A DNA stretch of 64,000 nucleotides from Alkalihalobacterium elongatum (GCF_019024285.1 NZ_WMKZ01000004.1:124001-188000), one strand, 5' to 3'. Positions 36,692 through 46,269 are shown, numbered from the stretch's first letter. Program-made: numbers and translations. Notes: generated by a model from the letters alone, not told the origin.

Positions 36692-37624
36692 TTAATCGAT
36701 ATATCCCATTAAAATACGCGCATAAGGTGAGTCTGCTGGAAGTACAATGACAGTCTCATCTTCAATTGTTTTTTCATACGATTGAAGGGTGCGATATAAG
36801 TTATAGAATTCTGTGTCACGTCCAAAAGATTCATTGTAAATACGTGCCGCTTCAGCTTCACCTTCACCAATGATTTCATTCGCATCAGCTGTAGCCTTCG
36901 CTACGATTTCTTGTACTTCACGGTCAGTGTTTGCACGAATACGGTTTGCTTCTGCATCACCTTGCGATAAATAATCTTGAGCTGTCGATTGACGTTCAGA
37001 GATCATTCGACGGAAAATAGCCTGCTCGTTCTCTTCAGGTAAATCCGTACGTTTCATACGAATATCCGTTAATTGAATTCCGTAATTATCTCTTTCTAAT
37101 AACTCATTTACACGGTCGCGGACACGTTCATTAAAACTCCCACGGTTAGATGCTTCGTCATTAATAATTTCGTCATAATCGAGCTGACCTAATTCTGCAC
37201 GGATAACAGAGAAAATAAAGTTACCCATAATCGATTCAGCATTTTGAATGGATCTCGCATTAGAAATCATATCTCGCGGGTCGTCAACACTCCATACCGC
37301 ATACGTATCGACAAGCATACGTTTTTTATCTCTTGTATTAATTTCTGCTGGTGTAATGTCATAAACCATTTGGTACTTTGGCAATGTTGTTACAGACTGA
37401 ATGAATGGAATTTTATAGCTTAAACCTGGCTCCCCTTCAATTCGTACCACTTCACCAAATTGACGTACCACTTTGTATTCACCTTGCTCAACAATAAATA
37501 AATTAGAAAGGATCGTTGCAACTACAGCAATAACAATAACTAATGAAACCCCAACTCGTGTATATTTTTTCCACTCTTCGGTTGGGCGGCGTTCTTCTAA
37601 ATCTACAATATTATTATCACTCAT
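36692..37624 (-). CDS. hflC: HflC-type SPFH membrane protease modulator
   Basis: A 310-residue protein with one N-terminal membrane span (about residues 27-47) preceded by a short charged tail, then an SPFH/band-7 domain (GEYKVVRQFGEVVRIEGEPGLSYKIPFIQSV) and a long alanine/glutamate-rich helix (about 215-265). HflC and HflK form large cage complexes around FtsH in proteobacteria and restrain its proteolysis. The start overlaps the hflK stop in a TAATG, so the two are coupled. The pair lies between phoR and polA, which are adjacent in B. subtilis. Confidence 0.88.
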   Translation of the reverse strand: MSDNNIVDLEERRPTEEWKKYTRVGVSLVIVIAVVATILSNLFIVEQGEYKVVRQFGEVVRIEGEPGLSYKIPFIQSVTTLPKYQMVYDITPAEINTRDKKRMLVDTYAVWSVDDPRDMISNARSIQNAESIMGNFIFSVIRAELGQLDYDEIINDEASNRGSFNERVRDRVNELLERDNYGIQLTDIRMKRTDLPEENEQAIFRRMISERQSTAQDYLSQGDAEANRIRANTDREVQEIVAKATADANEIIGEGEAEAARIYNESFGRDTEFYNLYRTLQSYEKTIEDETVIVLPADSPYARILMGYID

Positions 37625-38577
37625 TAGTTGTTCCCCCCTTCACTAGATTGGTCTGCACGGCGTTCAATTGGTCTGATCGGTAAATAACTTACCGTATCAC
37701 TGTTATTATCCATAATGTAAATATCTGTTCCTGGTAATACTTCTTCTAGGGTTTCTAGGACTAGACGCTGTCTTGTAACTTCTGGATTAATTAAATACTC
37801 CTCATAAAGGGCGTTAAATCTTGCAACATCCCCGCGGGCACGTTCCATACGTTCTGCTTTTGTACCTTCTGCTCGAGAAATGATCGCATCTTGCTCCCCT
37901 TTTGCTTCATTAATTAATTGGTTACGATATTTATTGGCTTCATTAATTTTCGTTAATCGTTCCTCACGAGCATCTGTAACTTCTGTAAACGCACGTCTTA
38001 CTTCCTCGTTTGGTAATTCAACATTTTGAAGTTTAACATCCATTACAGTAATTCCGACTTTATAAGTCTCCATATAATTTAGAAGGTTCTCTCTAACTTT
38101 GGCTTCAATTTCTGGTCGTTCGTCAGTTAAGATAGCATCAATTCTCGAACTCCCAATAACCCCTCTTAATGAAGCAGAAGCCGCATTAAATAAAATTTGT
38201 TCTGGGCTGTCAGCGTTGAAGAGGTACTCTTCTGGATTTGTAATTCTCCATTGAACGATAAGGTCGGCTAATACAATATTTTCGTCACCCGTAATCATTT
38301 TCGCCTCATCGGTATAATTCAGTTCTCCATTTCGTTCTTCAAAACCGACTCGAAGGTTATTTGTTGTTCTTGAAAGAATTTCAACACGTTGAATAGGCCA
38401 AGGCATTTTAAATTTAAGACCTGGTTCAGCTATCGTTTCTTCCACTTTACCAAACGTAATTAATGCCGCTTGGTCAGTTTCATCAACAATATACCAACCC
38501 GTCGCAATAAATAAAGCTAAAATTCCAATTCCAATTGCTGATAAAAATCCAACAATCATTTGCTTAATACTTACCAT
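37624..38577 (-). CDS. hflK: HflK-type SPFH membrane protease modulator
   Basis: A 317-residue SPFH/band-7 protein with a membrane span at about 7-29 and the extracytoplasmic SPFH domain beginning with DETDQAALITFGKVEETIAEPGLKFKMPWPI, followed by an alpha-helical region (about 205-265) ending in a short polar tail. First gene of the pair, so named HflK by order and by its MPWP motif. It lacks the glycine-rich N-terminal extension of E. coli HflK. Partner of HflC in an FtsH-associated complex by family knowledge. Confidence 0.87.
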   Translation of the reverse strand: MVSIKQMIVGFLSAIGIGILALFIATGWYIVDETDQAALITFGKVEETIAEPGLKFKMPWPIQRVEILSRTTNNLRVGFEERNGELNYTDEAKMITGDENIVLADLIVQWRITNPEEYLFNADSPEQILFNAASASLRGVIGSSRIDAILTDERPEIEAKVRENLLNYMETYKVGITVMDVKLQNVELPNEEVRRAFTEVTDAREERLTKINEANKYRNQLINEAKGEQDAIISRAEGTKAERMERARGDVARFNALYEEYLINPEVTRQRLVLETLEEVLPGTDIYIMDNNSDTVSYLPIRPIERRADQSSEGGNN

Positions 38578-38749
38578 TTCATCCCCTCTTTCTGTTTCAC
38601 ATAAGATTATAGAAAGTTACATTTTCTTTCTCTTAACTATTACGAAACACCTAAGAAAAAGTTTCATACTAATATTATAGTATATTAGTTTACAAGAATA
38701 TAGGGAAAATCACATACTGCCATTGATTTAACAAAGTAACAATATATGG

Positions 38750-38885
38750 AGAGTGGAAAAGCGGAAGGGGCCTGCTTATCGGCGACAAGCGCTGGAGGGC
38801 CATCCAACGTGTCCTGCCCTTTGGACACGTTGGATGGACCGAAGCTACCTCGAGCCGATGGCACCTGCAGCTTACTGCGACAAGA
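38750..38885. repeat. GC-rich intergenic repeat with a 15-bp hairpin
   Basis: The element starts with AAAAGCGGAAGGGGCCTGC and TTATCGGCGACAAGCGCTGGAG, a sequence type I know as a recurrent intergenic repeat in Bacillaceae. Its centre is a perfect 15-bp stem CCATCCAACGTGTCC/GGACACGTTGGATGG (38800-38814 with 38823-38837). It is far richer in GC than the flanks. A 76-codon frame across it is a by-product of the GC content, not a gene. Confidence 0.75.
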
Positions 38886-38937
38886 TTAAAGCTTTGCCCT
38901 ATTGTAAAAAGGGATATATTTCATGGAATAAAAAAAT

Positions 38938-38968
38938 AGGACAAAAGCTAAGGGGAAGCTTTTGTCCT
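38938..38968 (-). terminator. Terminator of phoP-phoR
   Basis: AGGACAAAAGCT pairs with AGCTTTTGTCCT around TCCCCTT and is followed leftward by ATTTTTTT. It lies about 180 bp past the phoR stop, with no closer alternative. Confidence 0.85.
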
Positions 38969-39148
38969 AACAAGGGGATGTAAAACAACTTCCGTAAACT
39001 GGATGAAGGGATGAGCTTAAACACCCAGTTTACAGACATTGATGAAACCGTTCATCGTAATTATATCTTTCATCCGTAAATTTGAAATGAAGGAATTATT
39101 AATATTTTGTTAAGAATTGTAATATCAAAATGTACTAAATTCAGTTAG

Positions 39149-40939
39149 TCATCTTATAAAATAACTACTTTCTTCCTTTACCTCTTTTTTTAATGTAATA
39201 CTAAATAAAGTTCCTTTTCCTACCGTACTCTCGACATCAATTTTCCCATGATGTGCTTCAACTAAATGTTTTACAATAGCTAGGCCAAGTCCAGTGCCTC
39301 CAGAGTTACGACTTCTCGCACGGTCAACACGATAGAAGCGTTCAAAAATTCGAGGTAGTTCACTTTCACTAATTCCAATACCAGTATCTTTTACTATAAG
39401 GATTACTTCATCCCCTTGTTCCTTAGCTTCTACGAAAATTTCTCCACCAGCAGGGGTGTACGTAATACTGTTGTTGACAAGATTTATAACAATTTGTTTA
39501 ATACGAATAGGGTCTCCATCTATAACCGTGTCACCAATACATTCAACATTCAGATGAATATCTTTTTCATCTGCTTTTGGTTTTAATAACGTTTGAACAT
39601 CTTCGACAATGTCTGAAACATTTGTCTTTTGCCAATTAAGTTTAAAATATTGTTGTTCTATCCTTGAAAGTTCCAAGAGGTCATGAATTAGATTTTGAAG
39701 TCTTTCGCTTTCTTTCCATATAATTGTCAAGAACTGTTCACGGAGCTGTGGTTCTTCCATTGCCCCATCTAATAAGGTTTCCGTAAAGCCTCTAATTGAA
39801 GTCACTGGTGTTTTCAATTCATGTGAAACATTAGCAACAAAATCTTTTCTAACTTGCTCTAATTTCTTTAGCTCTGTTATGTCATGGAAGACTAGTGCAA
39901 TACCGCGAAGCTTATCATCTTCCCCGATAATTGGCGCTCCATACACATCGAAGTGGCGTACTTCTAAGTGGATTGGCAGTTTAACTTGCTTACGCTGCTT
40001 GTTTTCCGTCATAAAAATATCCTGAACAATTTTAATAATTTCTTTATGTTCAAAAGCTTCGTGATACAAGCGATTTAACCAAAGGTCGGTATCTTCTTGA
40101 AAAATATCTTTACAAGATCGATTAATAAGAGAAATATCACCTCTTGGGTTTATGAAAATTAATCCACTACCCATATTCTCAATTAATGTTTCCATTCTTT
40201 CTTGTTGAATTTGATGTCGTCTTGTAATTTGGTCAAGATTATAGGCTAGTACATTAATGGATCGACTTAGTTGCCCAACTTCATCCTGGCTAGTTTCCAT
40301 CGTTCGTGCTTTATAATTTCCTTCAGCTAAAGAATTAGCCACTTTCGTCGCAGCCTCTATTGGACGTATCATTTGATTCGCAATTCTAAATGAAACTGAA
40401 ACAATAACAAAAAATGCTAATGAAAAACTAAAGATTAGAAGCCCCCATATTTTTTGATTCATTTTATTAAGCTCTTCAAGTGGGATACCGAGACGGAGAA
40501 AACCGATAGTTTCTCCACCTTCATCTATTGGAACTGCGTAATAAAGTAATTCTTTTCCTACTGTTTCACTGTACCGAACTTCGTATTGACCGACTCCTTC
40601 AATAACCGAACGTATTTCAGGGCGATTGATATGGTTTTCCATTAGTTTTGGATCCGTTGCTGTTTCTCCCACTACAGACCCATCTGCTAGAATAATGGTT
40701 ACTCTAGTATCAAGTTTATTACCTATTTTTATAGCAAGTCCCTGTGATTGTTCTTGGTTGTCTAACCCGACTTCCAATACACTAAAACCAGCTAGTTCAG
40801 CTTCCTTCTTTAGACGGTCAGTTATACTTTCAAAATAAAACTCTTTAAATAATTGACCAATTATTAGCCCTAAACTTGCGAGTACGATAAGTGTTACTGC
40901 AAGTAACGAGAACACTAATCGAAATCTGAATTTACCCAT
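39149..40939 (-). CDS. phoR: Phosphate sensor histidine kinase PhoR
   Basis: A 596-residue membrane histidine kinase. Span 1 is at about 8-29, an extracytoplasmic PAS-like domain at 30-160, span 2 at 165-185, HAMP to about 240, then a PAS domain (245-355), HisKA with phospho-acceptor H373 in VSHELKTPVTS, and a HATPase domain with N, G1 (DTGIGI) and G2 (GGTGLGLAIVKH) boxes. It phosphorylates PhoP under phosphate limitation. It overlaps phoP by 8 bp. Length and architecture equal B. subtilis PhoR. Confidence 0.96.
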   Translation of the reverse strand: MGKFRFRLVFSLLAVTLIVLASLGLIIGQLFKEFYFESITDRLKKEAELAGFSVLEVGLDNQEQSQGLAIKIGNKLDTRVTIILADGSVVGETATDPKLMENHINRPEIRSVIEGVGQYEVRYSETVGKELLYYAVPIDEGGETIGFLRLGIPLEELNKMNQKIWGLLIFSFSLAFFVIVSVSFRIANQMIRPIEAATKVANSLAEGNYKARTMETSQDEVGQLSRSINVLAYNLDQITRRHQIQQERMETLIENMGSGLIFINPRGDISLINRSCKDIFQEDTDLWLNRLYHEAFEHKEIIKIVQDIFMTENKQRKQVKLPIHLEVRHFDVYGAPIIGEDDKLRGIALVFHDITELKKLEQVRKDFVANVSHELKTPVTSIRGFTETLLDGAMEEPQLREQFLTIIWKESERLQNLIHDLLELSRIEQQYFKLNWQKTNVSDIVEDVQTLLKPKADEKDIHLNVECIGDTVIDGDPIRIKQIVINLVNNSITYTPAGGEIFVEAKEQGDEVILIVKDTGIGISESELPRIFERFYRVDRARSRNSGGTGLGLAIVKHLVEAHHGKIDVESTVGKGTLFSITLKKEVKEESSYFIR

Positions 40940-41651
40940 TTAGTTGGGGCTCCTCCAATTTATATCCTAATCCTCGAATGGTTTTAATATAAATTGGTTT
41001 TTTCGTATTTGGCTCGATCTTCTCCCTTAAGTGACTAATGTGAACATCAACTATCCTTGTATCACCAACAAATTCATAATTCCAAACGGCATTTAATAAT
41101 TGATCTCGAGTCAATACTCTGCCTTTATGACTTGCTAGATAAAGAAGTAATTCAAACTCTTTGGGCGTAAGTTCCATCGGTTGGTTTTTATATTGTACCT
41201 CATAGTTTTCAGGGAATATATCGACTTCTCCTACTCGGATTACTGTTTCATCATTTTTTGCTACTTCTGATTCTGATTGACTTTGTCCAACTCTTCTTAA
41301 GATCGCTCGGACTCTTGCTACTACTTCTCTCGGGCTAAAGGGCTTTGTCATATAATCATCTGCACCTAGCTCTAATCCCAATACTTTATCAAATTCATCA
41401 TCTTTTGCAGTTAACATAAGAATTGGTGTCATAATTTTATTTAAACGCATTTGTTTACAAACATCTAATCCATCCATTTCTGGAATCATTAAATCTAGAA
41501 CAATTAAGTCAAATTGCTGTGACTTTGCTTGTTGAAATGCAGATGCCCCATCCATAGCTGTCACTACTTCGTACCCAGCCTGTTCTAAATTAAATTGAAG
41601 TAATGTTACGATAGATTCTTCATCATCTACAACTAATAATCTTTGCGTCAT
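40932..41651 (-). CDS. phoP: Phosphate response regulator PhoP
   Basis: A 239-residue OmpR-family regulator. The receiver domain has D9/D10, the phospho-acceptor D53 in VLDLMIP and K near 103 (TKPF), and the C-terminal winged helix holds the DNA-recognition segment GDTRIVDVHISHLREKIE. It controls the phosphate starvation regulon. CGGAGGAAG precedes the ATG. A Pho box and an extended -10 promoter lie upstream, consistent with autoregulation. Confidence 0.97.
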   Translation of the reverse strand: MTQRLLVVDDEESIVTLLQFNLEQAGYEVVTAMDGASAFQQAKSQQFDLIVLDLMIPEMDGLDVCKQMRLNKIMTPILMLTAKDDEFDKVLGLELGADDYMTKPFSPREVVARVRAILRRVGQSQSESEVAKNDETVIRVGEVDIFPENYEVQYKNQPMELTPKEFELLLYLASHKGRVLTRDQLLNAVWNYEFVGDTRIVDVHISHLREKIEPNTKKPIYIKTIRGLGYKLEEPQLNG

Positions 41652-41698
41652 AGCTTCCTCCGAGAATAAATTTATTTAAAATTGTAAGCTTTATTTTG

Positions 41699-41730
41699 AT
41701 TATAGCAAAAGATTGTAAATTTCATGTAAA
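41699..41730 (-). promoter_or_regulatory. Pho box and extended -10 promoter of phoP
   Basis: On the minus strand two TTTACA hexamers are separated by exactly five bases (41714-41719 and 41725-41730), the pattern bound by PhoP dimers (TTAACA-type repeats with 11-bp periodicity). Nine bases downstream is TGCTATAAT, an extended -10 (TATAAT at 41699-41704). No good -35 box is present, as expected for a PhoP-activated promoter. Confidence 0.7.
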
Positions 41731-41950
41731 TTTGATTGAGAATAATTTTCACTTCTTTAAGGTTATTTTCCACACTAACACTTCCGCTATTTTTTGCAAT
41801 TTCTATCTTATTTATAGGTATTGTTAAAGTTAGCTATTAATTTTTTATTTTTCAACCCTTTGTTTCCCGGCTTTCAGCAATAACTTTTTAGAAAAGCTTT
41901 ATAATGCATAATCTATAATATGTATCTTAAAAAATAAGTAAAAAAAAATA
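41731..41950. other. Intergenic region between phoP and mdh
   Basis: AT-rich sequence with no coding frame and no additional strong motif apart from the mdh terminator at its left-reading end. Confidence 0.4.
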
Positions 41951-41977
41951 ACACACGCAATATTAAGCAGCGTGTGC
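41951..41977 (-). terminator. Terminator of citZ-icd-mdh
   Basis: CACACGCTGC and GCGTGTG form a stem (GGCACACGC side slightly bulged), followed leftward by TTATTTTTTTT. It ends the TCA cycle operon. Confidence 0.82.
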
Positions 41978-42002
41978 CATTTCTAATTACATTTTAGAAT
42001 GT

Positions 42003-42947
42003 TTAAGCTTTTGGTAAAGCTTCCATTACATTACGAACAGATTCAACAGATTTCCCAAGAGCAGCTTTCTCTTCATCTGTTAATTCTAATTCAATAATTT
42101 TTTCAATACCGTCTCCACCAATAATAGTAGGTACGCCTACATATAGATCGTTATAACCATATTCGCCTTCTAAGTAAGCAATTGTAGGGATAATACGTTT
42201 CTTATCTTTAAGGATCGCTTCAACCATTTGAGTTAATGAAGCGGCTGGTGCATAATATGCACTTCCGTTTCCTAACAGACCAACGATCTCACCGCCACCT
42301 TTACGTGTACGTTCCACAATTGCATCAAGACGATCTTGTGGAATTAATTTTTCTAATGGAATTCCACCAGCATACGAGTAACGAATTAGTGGTACCATAT
42401 CGTCACCATGTCCACCAAGAACGAAACCACTTACATCTTCAACAGAAATGTTTAATTCTTGAGCAACAAATGTACGGAAACGAGCAGTATCAAGAACACC
42501 TGATTGACCTAATACGCGATTTTTTGGGAATCCTGATTCTTTGTAGACAGTGTAAGTCATAGCGTCTGCAGGATTAGTTAATACGATGATGTAGCAGTTT
42601 GGTGAATATTTTACAACTTCTCTAGTAACAGCCTTCATAATACCAGCATTTGTGTTCACTAGATCATCCCGGCTCATACCAGGCTTACGTGCGATACCTG
42701 CAGTGATAACAACAACATCAGATCCAGCAGTATCTTCATAATTAGAAGTACCGATAATATTAGAATCAACACCTTGAACGGGTGTAGACTCAAGCATATC
42801 TAAAGCTTTACCTTTAGTTGGGCCTTCCATTTGAGGAATATCAAGAAGTACAACATCCCCTAATTCTTTTTGCGCTACCATAAGTGCAGTTGTTGCACCT
42901 GTAAATCCTCCACCAATTACGGAAATCTTCCTACGTTTAATCGCCAT
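42003..42947 (-). CDS. mdh: Malate dehydrogenase
   Basis: A 314-residue NAD-dependent malate dehydrogenase of the LDH-like class. The dinucleotide motif [11 protein letters not shown] is at the N-terminus with an acidic residue at the end of beta-2 (LLDIP); catalytic residues include R in [15 protein letters not shown] in VLDTARFR and H in [11 protein letters not shown]. It completes the TCA cycle by oxidising malate. Third gene of citZ-icd-mdh, with GGGGAGATG upstream. Confidence 0.96.
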   Translation of the reverse strand: MAIKRRKISVIGGGFTGATTALMVAQKELGDVVLLDIPQMEGPTKGKALDMLESTPVQGVDSNIIGTSNYEDTAGSDVVVITAGIARKPGMSRDDLVNTNAGIMKAVTREVVKYSPNCYIIVLTNPADAMTYTVYKESGFPKNRVLGQSGVLDTARFRTFVAQELNISVEDVSGFVLGGHGDDMVPLIRYSYAGGIPLEKLIPQDRLDAIVERTRKGGGEIVGLLGNGSAYYAPAASLTQMVEAILKDKKRIIPTIAYLEGEYGYNDLYVGVPTIIGGDGIEKIIELELTDEEKAALGKSVESVRNVMEALPKA

Positions 42948-42974
42948 TTCATCATCTCCCCTTGCGTTATTAGA

Positions 42975-43008
42975 GGGTGTTTAAAAAGCCGAGACTTTTC
43001 AAACACCC
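42975..43008 (-). other. Hairpin between icd and mdh
   Basis: GGGTGTTTGAAAAG pairs with CTTTTTAAACACCC (one wobble-type mismatch) around TCTCGG. No T-run follows, so it is less likely to be a true terminator than an RNA-processing or stability element within the operon. It also resembles the ends of the dispersed TTCAAAAAG elements. Confidence 0.55.
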
Positions 43009-43069
43009 ATTTTTAGAGGCTATTCATTAGGTTGAACATGCTTGTTGAAAATATGAAACTTAAAAGGGA

Positions 43070-44338
43070 TTAAAGATTTTTAATAAGTACATCTGCAAAT
43101 TCAGAACATTTAACTTCAGTTGCACCTTCCATTAGGCGGGCGAAGTCATATGTTACAACTTTGCTAGCAATTGTTTTTTCCATTGATCCCATAATTAAAT
43201 CAGCAGCTTCAGTCCATCCAAGGTGACGAAGCATTAACTCACCAGATAGTAATACTGAAGATGGGTTAACTTTATCTAAGCCAGCATATTTTGGAGCTGT
43301 ACCATGAGTAGCTTCAAAAATTGCATGTCCTGTATCGTAGTTAATGTTTGCACCTGGTGCAATTCCGATACCACCAACTTGAGCAGCTAATGCATCAGAA
43401 ATGTAATCACCATTTAAGTTCATTGTTGCAACTACATCAAATTCTGCAGGGCGAGTTAAAATTTGTTGTAAGAAGATATCAGCAATCGCATCTTTAACGA
43501 TGATTTTGCCTTCAGCTTCAGCTTTAGCTTGTGCTTCGTTTGCAGCATCTTTACCTTCACGCTCAACGATTGCATCATATTGAGCCCAAGTAAATACTTT
43601 TTCTCCAAACTCTGCTTCAGCAAGCTCATAACCCCAGTTCTTAAATGCACCTTCAGTAAATTTCATGATGTTGCCTTTATGAACTAATGTAACACTCTTA
43701 CGACCTTCGTTGATTGCGTATTGAATTGCAGCACGAACTAAACGAGCCGTACCTTCTTGAGAAACAGGCTTAATTCCGATACCTGAAGTTTCAGGGAAAC
43801 GAATTTTGTTAGCACCCATTTCGTTTTGTAAAAAACTGATTAACTTCTTAACTTCTTCAGAACCAGATTGATACTCAATACCAGCATAAATATCTTCTGT
43901 ATTTTCACGGAAGATTACCATGTCTGTATCCTCTGGACGTTTTACTGGTGATGGTACACCTGTAAAGTAACGTACAGGACGTAAGCATGTGAAAAGATCT
44001 AATTCTTGACGAAGTGCAACGTTTAAAGAACGAATCCCGCCACCAATTGGTGTTGTTAAAGGTCCTTTAATCGCAATTATGTATTCACGTACAGCCTCAA
44101 GTGTTTCGTCTGGTAACCAGCTGCCTGTTTGGTTAAATGCTTTTTCCCCAGCAAGAATTTCTTTCCAAACAATTTTCTTTTCACCATTGTATGCTTTTTC
44201 AACTGCAGCATCTAAAACTCTAGAAGCAGCTGCCCAAATATCTGGTCCAATTCCATCTCCCTCAATAAACGGAATGACTGGATTATTTGGTACCTCTAAT
44301 ACCCCATTACTTACTTTAATCGCTTCTCCATTTGCCAT
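43070..44338 (-). CDS. icd: Isocitrate dehydrogenase (NADP)
   Basis: A 422-residue Bacillus-type NADP-dependent isocitrate dehydrogenase converting isocitrate to 2-oxoglutarate. The substrate-binding loop [16 protein letters not shown] is near 100-115, and the metal/cofactor region includes [17 protein letters not shown] and [14 protein letters not shown]. The ATG at 44338 gives the family's normal N-terminus; an in-frame GTG two codons earlier lies closer to AGGGAGG and cannot be excluded. Second gene of the TCA operon. Confidence 0.96.
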   Translation of the reverse strand: MANGEAIKVSNGVLEVPNNPVIPFIEGDGIGPDIWAAASRVLDAAVEKAYNGEKKIVWKEILAGEKAFNQTGSWLPDETLEAVREYIIAIKGPLTTPIGGGIRSLNVALRQELDLFTCLRPVRYFTGVPSPVKRPEDTDMVIFRENTEDIYAGIEYQSGSEEVKKLISFLQNEMGANKIRFPETSGIGIKPVSQEGTARLVRAAIQYAINEGRKSVTLVHKGNIMKFTEGAFKNWGYELAEAEFGEKVFTWAQYDAIVEREGKDAANEAQAKAEAEGKIIVKDAIADIFLQQILTRPAEFDVVATMNLNGDYISDALAAQVGGIGIAPGANINYDTGHAIFEATHGTAPKYAGLDKVNPSSVLLSGELMLRHLGWTEAADLIMGSMEKTIASKVVTYDFARLMEGATEVKCSEFADVLIKNL

Positions 44339-44457
44339 AATCACATTTACCTCCCTAACTAAGATTAGTTAAAAACATAGAAAACATTCTATGTTCTTAA
44401 CAATTAAAATATGTACAAGGAGGAGTTTCCTCCCCCTGACATTATACAATAATTATC

Positions 44458-45573
44458 TTAACGTTGTTCAATTGGAACGTAAACTTGTTTGTCTGGACCA
44501 ACATATTCTGCACGTGGACGGATTAGACGGTTGTTGCTGTATTGCTCTAAGATATGTGCTAACCATCCAGAAGTACGGCTCACTGCAAAGATTGGTGTGA
44601 ACAAATCATATTTGATTCCAAGACTATGGTAAACGCTCGCTGAATAGAAATCAACATTTGGTAATAAACCTTTTTCACTTGTTACCATTTCGTCAATTTT
44701 AATTGACATTTCATACCACTTTGGCTCACCAGTAATAGTTGTTAATTTCTTTGACATTTCACGTAAATGTTTTGCACGCGGATCGCCATCTTTGTATACA
44801 CGGTGACCAAAGCCCATAATTTTTTCTTTATTATCAAGAGCACGGCGAATATATGGTTCTACATTTTCTACTTCACCGATTTCATGTAACATTTTCATTA
44901 CTGCTTCATTAGCTCCGCCATGTAAAGGTCCTTTTAATGCGCCAATTGCTGCTGTAATACCAGAATATACATCTGATAAAGTCGCAACACAGACACGAGC
45001 AGTAAACGTTGACGCATTTAACTCATGGTCAGCGTGAAGAACGAGCGCTTTGTCAAAAGCACTTACTGCAATTGCATCTGGTTCTTCTCCTGTTAATGTG
45101 TATAAGAAGTTTGCAGCAAAACCTAAATCTTTACGTGGAGCGATTGGTTCCTTACCTTCACGAATACGAGAAAAAGCTGTTACAAGCGTAGGAATTTTTG
45201 CTTGTAAACGAATAGCTTTAAGACGATTAGCTTGCTCGTCCATTTCATCAGCTTGCTCATCATATAGTGCTAAACTCGACACTGCTGTACGTAGAGCAGC
45301 CATTGGATGAACATCCTTATTAGGATAAGCTTTCATGAAATCAATAACTTCTTGAGGAATACCAGCATTATCTGCTAAATCCTTCGTTAATTGATCAAGC
45401 TCATCTTGCTTTGGTAATCTTCCATACCAAAGTAAATAAATTACTTCCTCAAATGTTGCGTTATCAGCTAAATCATCAATATCATATCCTTGATATGTTA
45501 AAACGCTATCAATGATAGAACTTACACTAGAAGTTGTTGCTACAACTCCTTCAAGACCACGAGTAGTACTCAT
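44458..45573 (-). CDS. citZ: Citrate synthase
   Basis: A 371-residue citrate synthase condensing acetyl-CoA and oxaloacetate. The catalytic residues lie in LHADHELNAST, GFGHRVYKDGDPR and the aspartate region NVDFYSASVYHSLGI. Length equals B. subtilis CitZ. First gene of citZ-icd-mdh; a degenerate cre sequence lies about 135 bp upstream. Confidence 0.97.
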   Translation of the reverse strand: MSTTRGLEGVVATTSSVSSIIDSVLTYQGYDIDDLADNATFEEVIYLLWYGRLPKQDELDQLTKDLADNAGIPQEVIDFMKAYPNKDVHPMAALRTAVSSLALYDEQADEMDEQANRLKAIRLQAKIPTLVTAFSRIREGKEPIAPRKDLGFAANFLYTLTGEEPDAIAVSAFDKALVLHADHELNASTFTARVCVATLSDVYSGITAAIGALKGPLHGGANEAVMKMLHEIGEVENVEPYIRRALDNKEKIMGFGHRVYKDGDPRAKHLREMSKKLTTITGEPKWYEMSIKIDEMVTSEKGLLPNVDFYSASVYHSLGIKYDLFTPIFAVSRTSGWLAHILEQYSNNRLIRPRAEYVGPDKQVYVPIEQR

Positions 45574-45708
45574 TTCTCAACCTCTCCTTTACCCTGTTAT
45601 ATTCATACAGATTTACGCGAGGGAAAAGTAAATGCTTACATTTCCATCTAAAAACTATGTAGGAAGGAAGTTTCAATCAACTTACATTATAAACATTTTT
45701 TAAAGTTT

Positions 45709-45722
45709 TGTGAACGTTTAAT
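45709..45722. promoter_or_regulatory. Degenerate cre-like site upstream of citZ
   Basis: On the minus strand ATTAAACGTTCACA agrees with the cre consensus TGWAANCGNTNWCA except for the first two bases. CcpA control of citZ is established in B. subtilis, which makes the site plausible, but the match is imperfect. Confidence 0.35.
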
Positions 45723-45795
45723 CTCTATTATCATCATTCGTCGTAAAAAGTTTAACTAATCAGAGTTTTCTGACAAAGGTGACCGAGGCAAAAAA

Positions 45796-46269
45796 TTAGC
45801 CTCCGCTAGTTGTAAAAATTGAAATTAGTTGAATGATTAAATAGGCGATTCCTGCGGCAATTAATGGACCTACAGCAACACCGTTGAATAATACAACTGC
45901 CAGTATTGTTCCTATTACTAGTGCTGTTGTTATATGTGGGTCATTTTTTAACAGGTCTACTCCACTCGCAGCAATTAATGCAACAGCTATACCAGCAAAT
46001 AAAGCAATCCATGCGTACGACGATTTTAGTGATTCTGTAAGTTGTTTAAATCCTATTTCACCCGTTGCGATAGGTACAAGAACGGCAATGGTGAGTATTG
46101 TTACTCCCCAGTTTATCCCCTTAGCCTGTATAAGTGGAAAAAGTTTTTCACCCAGCCCAGTCCATTTCAATAATAGGAGTGCAACAACAGCTACTAGTAA
46201 AGACTGGTTTTTCCCAAGCCAGCTAATTACTAGTAATATCAGTAAAAACAATGATGATTGAGACAACAA
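45796..46269 (-). CDS. ytwI: DUF441 membrane protein YtwI
   Basis: A 157-residue hydrophobic protein with four or five membrane spans and the conserved segments SKGINWG-like AKGINWGVTILTIAVLVPIATGEIGF and KNDPHITTALVIGTILAV. This is the DUF441 family; function unknown. The start is uncertain: TTG codons at 46269 and 46266 begin the aligned region, but GGAGGAAGG is further away than usual. It lies upstream of citZ, the position of ytwI in B. subtilis. Confidence 0.85.
   Translation of the reverse strand: MLSQSSLFLLILLVISWLGKNQSLLVAVVALLLLKWTGLGEKLFPLIQAKGINWGVTILTIAVLVPIATGEIGFKQLTESLKSSYAWIALFAGIAVALIAASGVDLLKNDPHITTALVIGTILAVVLFNGVAVGPLIAAGIAYLIIQLISIFTTSGG

Larger units (their letters stand above)
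38578..39148. other. Gap between phoR and hflK holding a repeat and hairpins
   Basis: No gene is supported here. The first 170 bp are AT-rich and probably contain the hflK promoter. A GC-rich dispersed-type repeat follows at 38750-38885, a phoR-side terminator at 38938-38968, and a further stem GTAAACTGG/CCAGTTTAC at 38994-39032. Confidence 0.6.

Noticed and set aside
38753-38983. 76-codon plus-strand frame over the GC-rich repeat
   Set aside because: It reads through the perfect hairpin of the repeat and through a terminator; the composition is set by the repeat, and there is no ribosome binding site.
44409-44440. GGAGGA/TCCTCC palindrome between citZ and icd as a terminator
   Set aside because: Short stem with no T-run, inside an operon; more likely coincidental or a weak processing element.
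45785-45803. Possible terminator of ytwI (GAGGC/GCCTC stem)
   Set aside because: Only a five-base stem that overlaps the stop codon and has no T-run afterwards.
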